A stretch of 64,000 bases of DNA from Pseudomonadota bacterium (GTDB taxonomy: Bacteria; Pseudomonadota; Alphaproteobacteria; Acetobacterales; Acetobacteraceae), in NCBI GenBank assembly GCA_018240405.1, contig JAFEFW010000617.1:1-64000 (forward strand), read 5' to 3'. The notes beneath the pieces were generated by a model. The model did not search any database and was not told where the DNA came from. It saw only the letters and a program-made list of their open reading frames with translations. Positions 11,623-20,584 of this stretch are shown one piece after another. Position 1 is the first letter of the stretch. Each line of letters opens with the position of its first letter. The position numbers and the translations under genes were made by a program.

Positions 11623-11699
11623 CGAAGCCGGCCAAGTCGCCCCCCGGCCACTCCGCGCCTCGCTTGCGCGGTAGCGCCGGGCGCGTCACTTTCCGGGGC

Positions 11700-13739
11700 A
11701 TGAACTATACGATTGGCATCGACGTCGGCGGCACCTTCACCGACATTGTGGTCGCGGACCAAAGCGGCACGACCATCATCGCCAAGGCGGCCAGCACACC
11801 GGCGGACCAGTCGAGTGGCGTGCTCGACGGCATCGCGCTGGCTGCCGAACGGCTCGGCCTGTCCGCTGCCGCGCTGCTGAGGGCCACGACACGCATCGTC
11901 CACGGTACCACCGTCGCCACCAACGCGCTGCTGGAGGGCAAGACCGCGCGCGTCGGCCTGCTGACCACGGAAGGCCACCGCGACGTCATCGAGATGCGCG
12001 AGGGGCTTAAGCCTGACCGTTACAATCTGCGCATGGCACCGCCTGACCCACTGGTGCAGCGCCGCCTGCGCCTCGGCGTGACGGAGCGGATGCGCGCCGA
12101 CGGGACGGTGGAAACGCCCCTGAACCAAGCCTCGTTGACGACGGCGATCGACACGCTGGCTCAGGCGGGCGTGCAGTCGGTCGCCGTCTGCTTCCTGCAC
12201 GCGTGGCGCAACCCGGCGCACGAGAATCAAGCCGCGGACGCCGTCCGCGCTCGGCTGCCGGACGCCTATGTCACCACCTCCTTCGACGTGCTGCCGCAGA
12301 TCAAGGAGTTCGAGCGCTTCTCCACCACCGTTGCCAATGCCGCGGTCGGGCCGGTGATCCAGAACTACCTCGGCCGCCTGCAGGGCCGTCTTCGCGAGGC
12401 TGGTTATAGTGGCGAACTCCTGGTCATCCTGTCGCATGGCGGCGTTGCGTCCGTGGCCGAGGCCACGCGGCTGGCCGCCGGCACCGCGCTGTCCGGCCCG
12501 GCCGGGGGAGTAGCGGCGTGTGTGGCGTTGAGCCGCGCGGGAATGGCGGCGAACGTCATCGGCTTCGATATGGGCGGGACATCGACCGATATCGCCGTGG
12601 TGCGCGGCGGGCAGCCGCTGCTCGCCGGCGACAAGGCGGTCGGCACCGCGCGAATCGCACTGCCGAGCCTGGATATCGTGACACTGGGGGCGGGCGGCGG
12701 CTCGATCGGGAAGCTGGACCGGTCGGGACTGCTGGCCGTCGGACCGGAGAGTGCCGGCGCTGTCCCCGGTCCAGCCTGTTACGGCCAGGGCGGCACGTCA
12801 GCGACAGTGACGGATGCAAATCTGGTGCTGGGGTTCCTCGACCCGGCGAATTTCCTCGGCGGCCGGCGGTTGCTGGACCTGGATGCGGCGACGGCTGCCG
12901 TGGCGCGGCTGGCGGCGGATCTGGGTGTCTCGGTGCCCGAGGCCGCAGGCGGCATCCACCGTGTGGTCAACAGTCGCATGGCGGACGCCGTGCGGGTCGC
13001 GACGGTGCGACGTGGCGTCGATCCACGGCAGTTTACGTTGCTGGCGTTTGGCGGCGCGGCCGGCCTGCACGTGGCGGCGGTGGCCGCGGAACTTGGCATC
13101 GGCCGGGTGGCGGTGCCGGAGGCAGCGTCGGTGCTGTCCGCGTGGGGCATGCTGAACACGGACCTGCGGGTGGAGCTCAGCCGTAGCCTCGGCCAGGCGG
13201 GCGCCATCGACGCCGCCGCGCTGCAGGCCGCCTTCGCTGCCATGGAGGCGGAAGGCCGCGAGCGGCTCGCCTGGTTCGACGGCGAGGTCGCGCTGCGCCG
13301 CGCGGCCGACATGCGTTATGGCGAGCAGGTTTTCGAAATTGCCGTGCCGCTGGACGATGTGGATTGGTCGGCGCCGGACCTCGCCGCGCTCCTGGCGGAG
13401 CGGTTCCACCAGGCCCATGAGGCGCTGTACACGTATGCGCTGCGCGACCAGGAAGTTGTCATCGTCAACGCGCGCCTGTCCGCGATCGGGCGGCTGCGGC
13501 CGGTCGAGCCGGCCGGTGCGGCTGGCCGGACGACGCCGGTGGCGGCAAAGGGCGAGCGCCGCGTCTTTCTTGGCGACTGGCGGATGGTGCCGGTGTTTGA
13601 TTTTGGCGAACTGGCGGTGGATCAGGTCGTTGCCGGCCCGGCGGTGATCGAGTCCGACACCACGACAGTGCTTCTGCGCGCCGGGGACTCCGCGCGGTTC
13701 GATGTGCGGGGTTGGCTGGATATCGGCGTAGCGGGCTGA
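11700..13739 (+). CDS. Hydantoinase/oxoprolinase family protein, HyuA-type subunit
   Basis: An ATP-dependent amidohydrolase subunit of 679 residues in the ASKHA fold. I chose the ATG at 11700, which gives the family's N-terminal nucleotide loop immediately (YTIGIDVGGTFTDIVV). The central GFDMGGTSTDIAVVRGG phosphate loop and TLGAGGGSIGKLD follow, with a C-terminal beta domain (RYGEQVFEIAVPLDDVDW). Relatives hydrolyse N-methylhydantoin, 5-oxoproline or carboxylate acetone or acetophenone, normally with a HyuB subunit from a neighbouring gene. No hyuB is present on either side here, so the substrate cannot be inferred and the partner, if any, lies elsewhere. Confidence 0.85.
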   Translation: MNYTIGIDVGGTFTDIVVADQSGTTIIAKAASTPADQSSGVLDGIALAAERLGLSAAALLRATTRIVHGTTVATNALLEGKTARVGLLTTEGHRDVIEMREGLKPDRYNLRMAPPDPLVQRRLRLGVTERMRADGTVETPLNQASLTTAIDTLAQAGVQSVAVCFLHAWRNPAHENQAADAVRARLPDAYVTTSFDVLPQIKEFERFSTTVANAAVGPVIQNYLGRLQGRLREAGYSGELLVILSHGGVASVAEATRLAAGTALSGPAGGVAACVALSRAGMAANVIGFDMGGTSTDIAVVRGGQPLLAGDKAVGTARIALPSLDIVTLGAGGGSIGKLDRSGLLAVGPESAGAVPGPACYGQGGTSATVTDANLVLGFLDPANFLGGRRLLDLDAATAAVARLAADLGVSVPEAAGGIHRVVNSRMADAVRVATVRRGVDPRQFTLLAFGGAAGLHVAAVAAELGIGRVAVPEAASVLSAWGMLNTDLRVELSRSLGQAGAIDAAALQAAFAAMEAEGRERLAWFDGEVALRRAADMRYGEQVFEIAVPLDDVDWSAPDLAALLAERFHQAHEALYTYALRDQEVVIVNARLSAIGRLRPVEPAGAAGRTTPVAAKGERRVFLGDWRMVPVFDFGELAVDQVVAGPAVIESDTTTVLLRAGDSARFDVRGWLDIGVAG

Positions 13740-13818
13740 TCCCAGCCGGCCATTGAGTCGTCTGTTCGACCCATATGCGGCCACGTCGTGGCGCGGCCTG
13801 GCCGAACGACTCCAATCC

Positions 13819-13846
13819 TTGACCTGCCCCCGCCATGCTCTAGAAG
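13819..13846 (+). promoter_or_regulatory. Promoter of trpBA
   Basis: TTGACC (13819-13824) and TAGAAG (13841-13846) are 16 bases apart. A start near 13853 would leave only about 18 bases before the TTG start codon, just enough for the AAGGAGGG ribosome binding site at 13857-13864. No leader peptide or attenuator fits. Confidence 0.45.
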
Positions 13847-13870
13847 CGCAGCCTGCAAGGAGGGTCCGTC

Positions 13871-15091
13871 TTGAACAGTGTTCCTGGAATCAACAGCCTG
13901 CGCACCGGTCCCAACGACCGCGGACGCTTTGGCGATTATGGCGGCCGCTTCGTCGCGGAAACCCTCATGCCGCTGATCCTCGAGGTTGAGCGCGCCTATT
14001 ATGAGGCGAAGGACGATCCGGCGTTCCAGGCCGACCTGCAGCACCACCTGACGCATTATGTCGGCCGCCCGAGCCCGCTGTGGTTCGCGGAGCGGCTGAC
14101 CCAGCACCTCGGCGGCGCGAAAATCTACTTCAAGCGCGACGAACTGAACCACACCGGCAGCCACAAGGCGAACAACTGCATGGGCCAGATCCTACTGGCC
14201 CGCCGCATGGGCAAGACCCGGATCATTGCCGAAACCGGCGCCGGCCAGCATGGCGTCGCCACGGCGACGATGTGCGCGCTGTTTGGCCTACCCTGCACCG
14301 TTTACATGGGCGCCACAGACGTCGAGCGGCAGGCGCCAAATGTATTCCGCATGAAGCTGCTGGGCGCCGAGGTGAAGCCGGTGACTTCGGGCGCCGGCAC
14401 GCTGAAGGATGCCATGAATGAGGCGATGCGCGACTGGGTCGCCAACGTGCAGGACACCTACTACCTGATCGGCACCGTCGCAGGCCCGCACCCCTATCCG
14501 GCCATGGTGCGCGACTTCCAGTCGGTGATCGGCGAGGAAGCCAAGCAGCAGATCATGCAGGCCGAGGGCCGCCTGCCCGACGCTGCCGTCGCCTGCATCG
14601 GTGGCGGCTCCAACGCGATGGGACTGTTTCATCCGTTCCTCGACGACAGCAGCGTGCGGCTGATCGGTGTCGAGGCCGGCGGGCATGGCATCGACACCGG
14701 CCAGCACGCGGCGTCGCTGACCGGCGGCCGGCCCGGTGTGCTGCACGGCAACCGCACCTACCTGCTGCAGGACGATGACGGCCAGATCATCGAGGCGCAC
14801 AGCATCAGCGCCGGACTCGACTATCCGGGCATCGGGCCGGAGCACTCCTGGCTGCATGACATCAAGCGGGTGGAGTATGTCTCGGCCACCGATCGGGAGG
14901 CGCTGGAGGCCTTCCAGCTTTGCACGAGGACCGAGGGGATCATCCCGGCGCTGGAGCCGGCGCATGCGCTGGCGCATGTGATCAAGCTGGCGCCGACGCT
15001 GGCGGCGGACCAGATCATCGTGATGAACCTGTGCGGCCGGGGCGACAAGGATATCTTCGCCGTCGCGCAGCATCTGGGCGTGAAGCTATGA
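13871..15091 (+). CDS. trpB: Tryptophan synthase beta chain
   Basis: Condenses indole and serine using pyridoxal phosphate; 406 residues. The start is a TTG six bases after a near-perfect AAGGAGGG, giving [20 protein letters not shown]. The PLP lysine lies in [11 protein letters not shown], the phosphate-binding loop is [11 protein letters not shown], and the [10 protein letters not shown] motif near the N-terminus is typical of TrpB1. The stop overlaps the trpA start (ATGA). No trpF or other trp gene precedes it. Confidence 0.97.
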   Translation: MNSVPGINSLRTGPNDRGRFGDYGGRFVAETLMPLILEVERAYYEAKDDPAFQADLQHHLTHYVGRPSPLWFAERLTQHLGGAKIYFKRDELNHTGSHKANNCMGQILLARRMGKTRIIAETGAGQHGVATATMCALFGLPCTVYMGATDVERQAPNVFRMKLLGAEVKPVTSGAGTLKDAMNEAMRDWVANVQDTYYLIGTVAGPHPYPAMVRDFQSVIGEEAKQQIMQAEGRLPDAAVACIGGGSNAMGLFHPFLDDSSVRLIGVEAGGHGIDTGQHAASLTGGRPGVLHGNRTYLLQDDDGQIIEAHSISAGLDYPGIGPEHSWLHDIKRVEYVSATDREALEAFQLCTRTEGIIPALEPAHALAHVIKLAPTLAADQIIVMNLCGRGDKDIFAVAQHLGVKL

Positions 15092-15903
15092 GTCGGATCG
15101 CTGCGAAATTTGCCGCCTTGAAGGCAGAGCGCCGCGGCGCACTGATCCCGTTCATCGAGGCCTGGGACCCGGACAAGGACACCTCGATGGCGCTGCTGCG
15201 CGGTATGCCCGGCGCGGGGGCGGATCTGATCGAGATCGGCATGCCGTTCACCGATCCGATGGCCGACGGTCCGATCATCCAGGCTGCCGGCAAGCGCGCG
15301 CTCGCCGCCGGCATCAAGGTGCGCGACGTGCTGGCGATGGTGCAGGCGTTCCGGCAGGACGACCAGACGACTCCCATCGTGCTGATGGGGTATCTGAATC
15401 CAATCCTGTCGTATGGGCCGGAGCGGTTCTGCGTCGATGCGGCCGCGGCCGGCGTGGATGGGCTGATCATCGTCGATCTGCCGACCGAGGAAGCCGACCT
15501 GCTGCTGCCGTTCAGCGACGCCAATGCGCTGGACTTCATCCGCCTGGTGGCACCGACAACGGATGACGCTCGGCTACCGCATGTTCTGACCGGCAGTTCC
15601 GGCTTTGTCTATTACGTCAGCATCACCGGCATCACCGGCACGCGCACGGCTACCGCGCAGCAACTGGAGCAGGCGATCCCACGCATCCGCAAGGTGTCGG
15701 ATCTGCCGATCGCTGTGGGCTTTGGCGTCCGCACGCCGGAGCAGGCGGCGAATGCGGCGCGAATTGCCGATGGCGCCGTCGTGGCGTCGGCGCTGATCGA
15801 TACGCTGGCGGCCAATCTGGATGGCGACGGCAAGGCGCTGCCGGGCACGGTGGATAAGGTGCTGGATCAGGTCCGGACACTGGCCGCCGCGGTACGGGGA
15901 TGA
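15088..15903 (+). CDS. trpA: Tryptophan synthase alpha chain
   Basis: Releases indole from indole-3-glycerol phosphate; 271 residues, TIM barrel. The catalytic Glu is in [20 protein letters not shown] and the second acid (Asp) follows in the same motif. The phosphate-binding end reads [10 protein letters not shown]. The start chosen (15088, ATGAGTCGG) overlaps the trpB stop. The usual next gene, accD, is not present; a 444-bp gap follows. Confidence 0.97.
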   Translation: MSRIAAKFAALKAERRGALIPFIEAWDPDKDTSMALLRGMPGAGADLIEIGMPFTDPMADGPIIQAAGKRALAAGIKVRDVLAMVQAFRQDDQTTPIVLMGYLNPILSYGPERFCVDAAAAGVDGLIIVDLPTEEADLLLPFSDANALDFIRLVAPTTDDARLPHVLTGSSGFVYYVSITGITGTRTATAQQLEQAIPRIRKVSDLPIAVGFGVRTPEQAANAARIADGAVVASALIDTLAANLDGDGKALPGTVDKVLDQVRTLAAAVRG

Positions 15904-16347
15904 GGCTGGGCAGCCGGTCAGAACCTCGGCGTTAACGCGCCGTCCGCGTGGTTCGCCCTGGTGCGGCTTGTCCGGGCCCGCAGAAGCGGGACGCGGCGGC
16001 GCCAGAAGGACAGTGGCTTACCAGCACTCAACACCCGTCATCCCGCCGCGCGCCGGTTCGTCGAGGTTCAGCGTCCATCGTTGCGGCCAATGTTTCTGCC
16101 GCGTTGCGCGCGCGATGGCGTCGCGCCCGGCTGATGGACATCGGTGGCCCCCCGATCACCTGTAGCGGTTCGTTCAGCCGATCCACCGCGCGGCTATGAC
16201 CCGTACCCCCATTGGATCCTTGCCCCCATGGGCGCGATAGAAGCCGGTAGGCACATCACGTGGCGTGCATCGTGTGCCTCGGACTAAGATGACGTATAGC
16301 TTTGAGACCGCCGCACGACCGGCGGCAATGCTTGGGAGGCAGGGTCT
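15904..16347. other. 444-bp intergenic region, nothing recognised
   Basis: Lies between trpA and the dienelactone-hydrolase-family gene. No open frame with coding character, no terminator hairpin with a T run and no promoter matching consensus could be supported. Confidence 0.5.
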
Positions 16348-17088
16348 GTGATCGAAGAAATTCGCGACATCCAGACGCGCGCTGGCGCAATGGAGACATT
16401 CATAGTCCATCCGGAACGGAACGGCCCGCACCCGCCCGTGCTGATGCTGATGGACGCGCCCGGTATCCGCGAGGAACTGTACGACATGGCGCGCCGCCTT
16501 GCCTCGGTCGGTTTCTACGTTCTGCTGCCCAACCTGTACTACCGCGCCGGCCGCGATACGAAATACGGCCCCGACGTGCTGGTGAAGGGCAGTGCAGAGC
16601 AGGCGCGGATGCGATCGGTGCGGACGAAGATGACGATCCCACCCGTGATGGAGGATATCGGCGATATGCTGGCTTTCCTCGATACGCAACGACCGGCGAA
16701 GGCAGGGCCGGTCGGGACGCATGGCTATTGCATGAGTGGTCCGTATTCGCTTGCCGCAGCCGCCCGTTATCCGGATCGCATCGCTGCTGCTGCCTCCTTC
16801 TACGGTACCTGGCTGGTCAGCGACGCCGAGGAAAGCCCGCATCTGACGTTGGCCAAGGCGAAGGGGGAACTGTACATCGCCTGTGCGGAGCATGACGAAC
16901 TGGCGCCGCTGCCGATGGTGGCGGAGCTGAAGGGATTGTTCGAGAAATCCGGCAATGGTGGCGAGCTGGAAATGTATCCACATGTGCACCACGGCTTCGC
17001 CTTCCCGCAGCGCTGGTGCTACGACAAGCCGGCTGCGGAACGGCACTGGGAGCGGTTGATTGCACTGTACCGGCGCCGCCTGGGATAG
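16348..17088 (+). CDS. Dienelactone hydrolase family protein
   Basis: A 246-residue alpha/beta hydrolase starting at a GTG nine bases after GGGAGG. The nucleophile elbow is GTHGYCMSGPYS with Cys128, as in dienelactone hydrolases, where serine hydrolases have GxSxG. The C-terminal HVHHGFAFP carries the catalytic His and CAEHDELAP the Asp. Family members open lactone rings in aromatic-compound breakdown, but many act on other esters. It is the first of four tightly spaced genes; the next starts six bases after its stop. This suggests one degradative operon. Confidence 0.88.
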   Translation: MIEEIRDIQTRAGAMETFIVHPERNGPHPPVLMLMDAPGIREELYDMARRLASVGFYVLLPNLYYRAGRDTKYGPDVLVKGSAEQARMRSVRTKMTIPPVMEDIGDMLAFLDTQRPAKAGPVGTHGYCMSGPYSLAAAARYPDRIAAAASFYGTWLVSDAEESPHLTLAKAKGELYIACAEHDELAPLPMVAELKGLFEKSGNGGELEMYPHVHHGFAFPQRWCYDKPAAERHWERLIALYRRRLG

Positions 17089-17094
17089 TCGCGT

Positions 17095-18270
17095 ATGGAA
17101 CTATGGAACCACTGCGAATGCCCGTACCCGTTCGTTCCGGCCGAAGTGCTGGACGCCGCGGACTCGGTGCGAGCCAGCCTGCCCAACCGCTACTGCGATC
17201 CGAAGATCGTCGCCCAGCTCTACGATGAGGTCTTCGAGGAATACCAGCTCTGCGACGATATCGGCCTGCACATCGTCACAAACGAGCACCACTCGGGCAT
17301 CAATAACCTCTGGGCTGCGAGCCCGGTCATCACCGGCGTTGTCGCCCGCATCACGCGTAAGGTCCGTATCCTCACACTCGGGACGCTGATCACCGTGCGG
17401 CCGGACCCGGTACGTGTGGCGACGGAATACGCGACGCTGGACGTGCTGTCGCGCGGGCGGCTCGACATCGGCTTTGTGAAGTCCGGCGCCACCGAAATGA
17501 CCTCGGGTGATGCCAACCCGATGCGCATCCGCGAACGCGAATGGGAGGCGATCGACCTGATCGAAAAGGCGCTGACCAGCCCTGATGGTCCATTCAGTTG
17601 GGAGGGCAAGTTCTTCACCCACGCTCATGTGAATGTCTGGCCGCGCCCCTACCAGTCGCCGCGGCCGGAATTCTGGGCCGCCACCAGCGACCTGCCGACC
17701 TGCGCCGAGCTCGGCCGGCGTGGCTACATCAACACGCTGCTGTTCGGCGGCTATGACCGCACCAGGCTCGCCTTCGACACGTACCGGCAGGCGCGCACTG
17801 CCGCCGGGCTGCCCACGCCGGGTGAGGACCGCTTCTCCTACATGGCGTTCTGCTATGTCGGCGATACGGATGAGGAGGCGTTCCGCATCGGCCAGAAGAT
17901 TCCCTGGTTCCTGACCGTCAGTATCAAGAGCGCGCCGCAGATGTCGAAATTCCAGCCTGGCGCGGTAGCGCCCGACATGGCGCCGGCGGCCTGGCGTGGC
18001 GCCTCCAAGCGGCCCACCAACCTGTCGGTCGAAAGCCTGATCGCGCAGGGCCAGATGTTCTGCGGCAATCCCGACACGGTCGTGAAGCAGATCAAGACGT
18101 TCCGGGAGCGTGTCGGCGGCGTCGGCCGCATCATCATGATGACCCGCCAGGGCCTGGTGACGCACGCCGAGGCCATGAAGAGCTTCTCGCTCGCCGCCAA
18201 GGAGGTGTTGCCGCAATTGCAGGACCTGCCGCCGGTCGAAGCGCGCGCGCTGTCCTCCGTTGCGGAATGA
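17095..18270 (+). CDS. Luciferase-like (LLM class) flavin-dependent monooxygenase
   Basis: A 391-residue TIM-barrel protein of the bacterial luciferase family. It contains EYATLDVLSRGRLDIGFVKS, the strand-helix junction typical of the flavin site, plus TNEHHSGINN near the N-terminus and a C-terminal GNPDTVVKQIKTF, where these proteins end their barrel. They use reduced FMN (from a separate reductase) and oxygen to attack aldehydes, ketones, sulfonates or polyaromatics. No flavin reductase gene is adjacent. It sits between a dienelactone hydrolase and an alpha/beta hydrolase, fitting oxygenation followed by ester or lactone cleavage. Substrate unknown. Confidence 0.88.
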   Translation: MELWNHCECPYPFVPAEVLDAADSVRASLPNRYCDPKIVAQLYDEVFEEYQLCDDIGLHIVTNEHHSGINNLWAASPVITGVVARITRKVRILTLGTLITVRPDPVRVATEYATLDVLSRGRLDIGFVKSGATEMTSGDANPMRIREREWEAIDLIEKALTSPDGPFSWEGKFFTHAHVNVWPRPYQSPRPEFWAATSDLPTCAELGRRGYINTLLFGGYDRTRLAFDTYRQARTAAGLPTPGEDRFSYMAFCYVGDTDEEAFRIGQKIPWFLTVSIKSAPQMSKFQPGAVAPDMAPAAWRGASKRPTNLSVESLIAQGQMFCGNPDTVVKQIKTFRERVGGVGRIIMMTRQGLVTHAEAMKSFSLAAKEVLPQLQDLPPVEARALSSVAE

Positions 18271-19064
18271 TGCAGATTGGGCCGCACGCGCTGGAGGTTC
18301 TGGAACGTGGGCCAGCCGACGCTCCGCTGCTGCTGCTGATCCACGGCATCAACCCGATCAGCCCGTCGGCGCCGTTCCTCAACGATCTGGCTCGCACCCA
18401 CCGGGTGGTTGGGCCGTCGCATCCCGGCTTCGGCGCCTCGCCGCTTCCGGCCGATTTCGACACGATGTACGACCTGACACGTCTTTACCTCGGCGTCCTC
18501 GATTCACTGCCAAACAGGAAAATCAGCGTCATCGGCTTCAGCTTCGGCGGCTGGATCGCCGCTGAACTCGCCGTCGCCGGCCACCCAAAACTTGATCGCC
18601 TGATCCTCGTCGACCCCGTCGGCATCAAGCTCGGAGGCCGCGAGGAGCGCGACATCGCGCACTTCTTTAATACGCATCCGGACACGCTGAACCGCCTGGC
18701 GTGGCGCGATCCGACTCGGCGGCCTGCCGGCAGCTACGGTGTCGGCTGGCAGGCCACGATTAACGACAGCATGAGCGACGCCGAGATGGTGGCGCTGGCG
18801 CGCAACTGGGATTCATTGTGCCTGTTTGCCTGGACACCGCACATGTTCAATCCACAGCTCAAGAGGTGGCTGCACCGGATCAAAGCGCCAACCCTGGTGC
18901 TATGGGGCGAGCACGATGGCATTGTCGTGCCGGAGTATGGTCGAGGCTACGCCGGTCTGATCCCGAACGCGAAGTTCGCAATCATTGCCGATGCAGGTCA
19001 CCATCCGGAGCTGGAACAGCCTGCCGCGTTCGTAGCGCAGGTGGCCAGGTTTCTGCAGTCATGA
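18267..19064 (+). CDS. Alpha/beta hydrolase
   Basis: A 265-residue serine hydrolase. The nucleophile elbow is GFSFGGW with Ser92, the oxyanion region is LLIHGINP, the acid is in LVLWGEHDG and the catalytic His in ADAGHHPELEQP. It resembles the C-C-bond hydrolases and esterases of aromatic catabolism, though the exact reaction cannot be assigned. The ATG overlaps the stop of the luciferase-like gene, and its own stop overlaps the next gene's ATG, so the operon is translationally coupled. Confidence 0.88.
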   Translation: MMQIGPHALEVLERGPADAPLLLLIHGINPISPSAPFLNDLARTHRVVGPSHPGFGASPLPADFDTMYDLTRLYLGVLDSLPNRKISVIGFSFGGWIAAELAVAGHPKLDRLILVDPVGIKLGGREERDIAHFFNTHPDTLNRLAWRDPTRRPAGSYGVGWQATINDSMSDAEMVALARNWDSLCLFAWTPHMFNPQLKRWLHRIKAPTLVLWGEHDGIVVPEYGRGYAGLIPNAKFAIIADAGHHPELEQPAAFVAQVARFLQS

Positions 19065-19405
19065 TGTTCATCATCCGCGCCGAGGGCGGTCGCGTCCCCA
19101 ACCTGACCGTGAAGCTACGCCGCAACACGCCGCCAATCCTCCCCGACAGCGCTGGTAAGATCGACTACTTCTGTCTTGGTGATCCTGACGCCGCCCGGGC
19201 CGCTGGCTGGACCGTCGTATGCTTGCATGATGGTTGGTATGCCGACGACACAGGAGGAGGAGTCGCGATCTGGGGCGAGGGGCAGTTCTGGGAGATCAGA
19301 GCCACGCCATTTCGCGTCATCGAGGCGGCGGCACCGGCGGACCTGACCCCAGGCGTTTCGGACAAAGCACCGGTCGACGTCCGCAAGGCTGTGTTTGGCG
19401 CCTAA
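19061..19405 (+). CDS. Hypothetical protein at the end of the catabolic operon
   Basis: A 114-residue protein starting at tandem ATGs that overlap the preceding stop. No family was recognised. It is mostly beta-like (RVPNLTVKLRRNTPP, GKIDYFCLGDPDAARAAGW, GGGVAIWGEGQFWEIRATPF) with no signal peptide or membrane helix. Its position as the fourth coupled gene after dienelactone hydrolase, monooxygenase and hydrolase suggests a part in the same pathway. The stop overlaps that of the convergent dehydrogenase by four bases. Confidence 0.7.
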   Translation: MMFIIRAEGGRVPNLTVKLRRNTPPILPDSAGKIDYFCLGDPDAARAAGWTVVCLHDGWYADDTGGGVAIWGEGQFWEIRATPFRVIEAAAPADLTPGVSDKAPVDVRKAVFGA

Positions 19406-20406
19406 TGTCCGCCGGCGATCAGCCCGGACGCCATCATCTTCTCCCGCGACCCCTGCATCGACCGCGCCACGTCCAGTGCGGCTGCCAGCGCACGCCGGCC
19501 TACCGTGGCATCGACCAGCACCGGCGCGCCATCCAGGATCGAGGCGGCGAAGGCAGCATGCTCCGCCGCCAGCGAATCATGGTCCTCCCACGACACATCC
19601 TCCATGGCGAAGCCGGCCACGCCCGGAACCGGCATGGAGTCGCCGGTGTCGTCCGACGTTCCGCTGCGATGGATCACTGTCAGCTTCCGAGCGGCAAAAT
19701 CGGCGGCGAGGTAGCGATCCTGCGCAAAAATGCGCATGCGCCGTTCGATCCGTGGCGAAATCCGTGACGCCGTGATGCTCGCCACGGCGCCGTTGCGAAA
19801 CCGCAGGCGGGCATTGGCGATGTCCTCATGCTGGCTGGCCACCGCGCCGCCCACCGCATCAACGCTTTCAATCTCGCTGTCCACCAGGGCCAGGACGAGG
19901 TCCAGATCATGGATCATCAGGTCCAGGATCACCGATACATCGGTACCGCGCGGCTTGAATGGCGCGATACGCGTCGCCTCGATGTAGAGCGGGTTGACCA
20001 CCTTGCCCTCCAGCGCCCTGAAGGCAGCGGAATAACGCTCCAGATGGCCGACCTGCAGCACCAGGCCGTTCGTCTGCGCCAGCGCGCCAAGTTCCTCGGC
20101 TTCCGCCAGCGTCGCCGCCATTGGCTTTTCCACCAGCACGTGCTTGCCGGCGCGCAGCGCGGCGGCTGCCAGCGCATGGTGGGTGTCCGCCGGGGAGGCG
20201 ATGATGACAGCGTCGCTCACCGCCAGCAGCGCGTCGAATGTCCGGTCCGGTGCGCCTGCCTCCCAGCCCAAGGTCTTGGCCCGTTCCGTGTCGACATCGG
20301 CGACGCCACTCAGCGCGGTCCGCGGGGACGCAACAACCTTCAGCGCGTGGTAGCGGCCGAAATGTCCCGCCCCGACAACGCCGATACGGAGAGAGCGACT
20401 TGACAT
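19402..20406 (-). CDS. Gfo/Idh/MocA family NAD(P)-dependent dehydrogenase
   Basis: The product has 334 residues. I chose the ATG at 20406 (MSSRSLRIGVVGAG), preceded by GGAAAGG; the frame is open further upstream but looks non-coding. The Rossmann loop is GVVGAGHFGRYH, and the family's catalytic motif HVLVEKPMA contains the conserved Glu-Lys-Pro. The substrate-domain signature is LDLMIHDLDLVL. The family oxidises sugars, often nucleotide sugars. Divergence from UDP-glucose dehydrogenase and nearby glycosyltransferases hint at a UDP-sugar substrate (for example GnnA/WlbA-like), but this is inference. Confidence 0.88.
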   Translation of the reverse strand: MSSRSLRIGVVGAGHFGRYHALKVVASPRTALSGVADVDTERAKTLGWEAGAPDRTFDALLAVSDAVIIASPADTHHALAAAALRAGKHVLVEKPMAATLAEAEELGALAQTNGLVLQVGHLERYSAAFRALEGKVVNPLYIEATRIAPFKPRGTDVSVILDLMIHDLDLVLALVDSEIESVDAVGGAVASQHEDIANARLRFRNGAVASITASRISPRIERRMRIFAQDRYLAADFAARKLTVIHRSGTSDDTGDSMPVPGVAGFAMEDVSWEDHDSLAAEHAAFAASILDGAPVLVDATVGRRALAAALDVARSMQGSREKMMASGLIAGGH

Positions 20407-20584
20407 GACCTTTCCAATCGGTTGGCGGGCTGCGAACCAGTCCACACACCCTGCCGCCCCGGGCGGTGTCAAGCCCAGATGACAAATTACACTGGTATGA
20501 CATTCGTTGCCCGATACCAATTTAGTGGAAAGCGGGCGTGTGCTGTGCTGAATCGCGGCTGCATAGATTTGAGGAATCCAGCCT

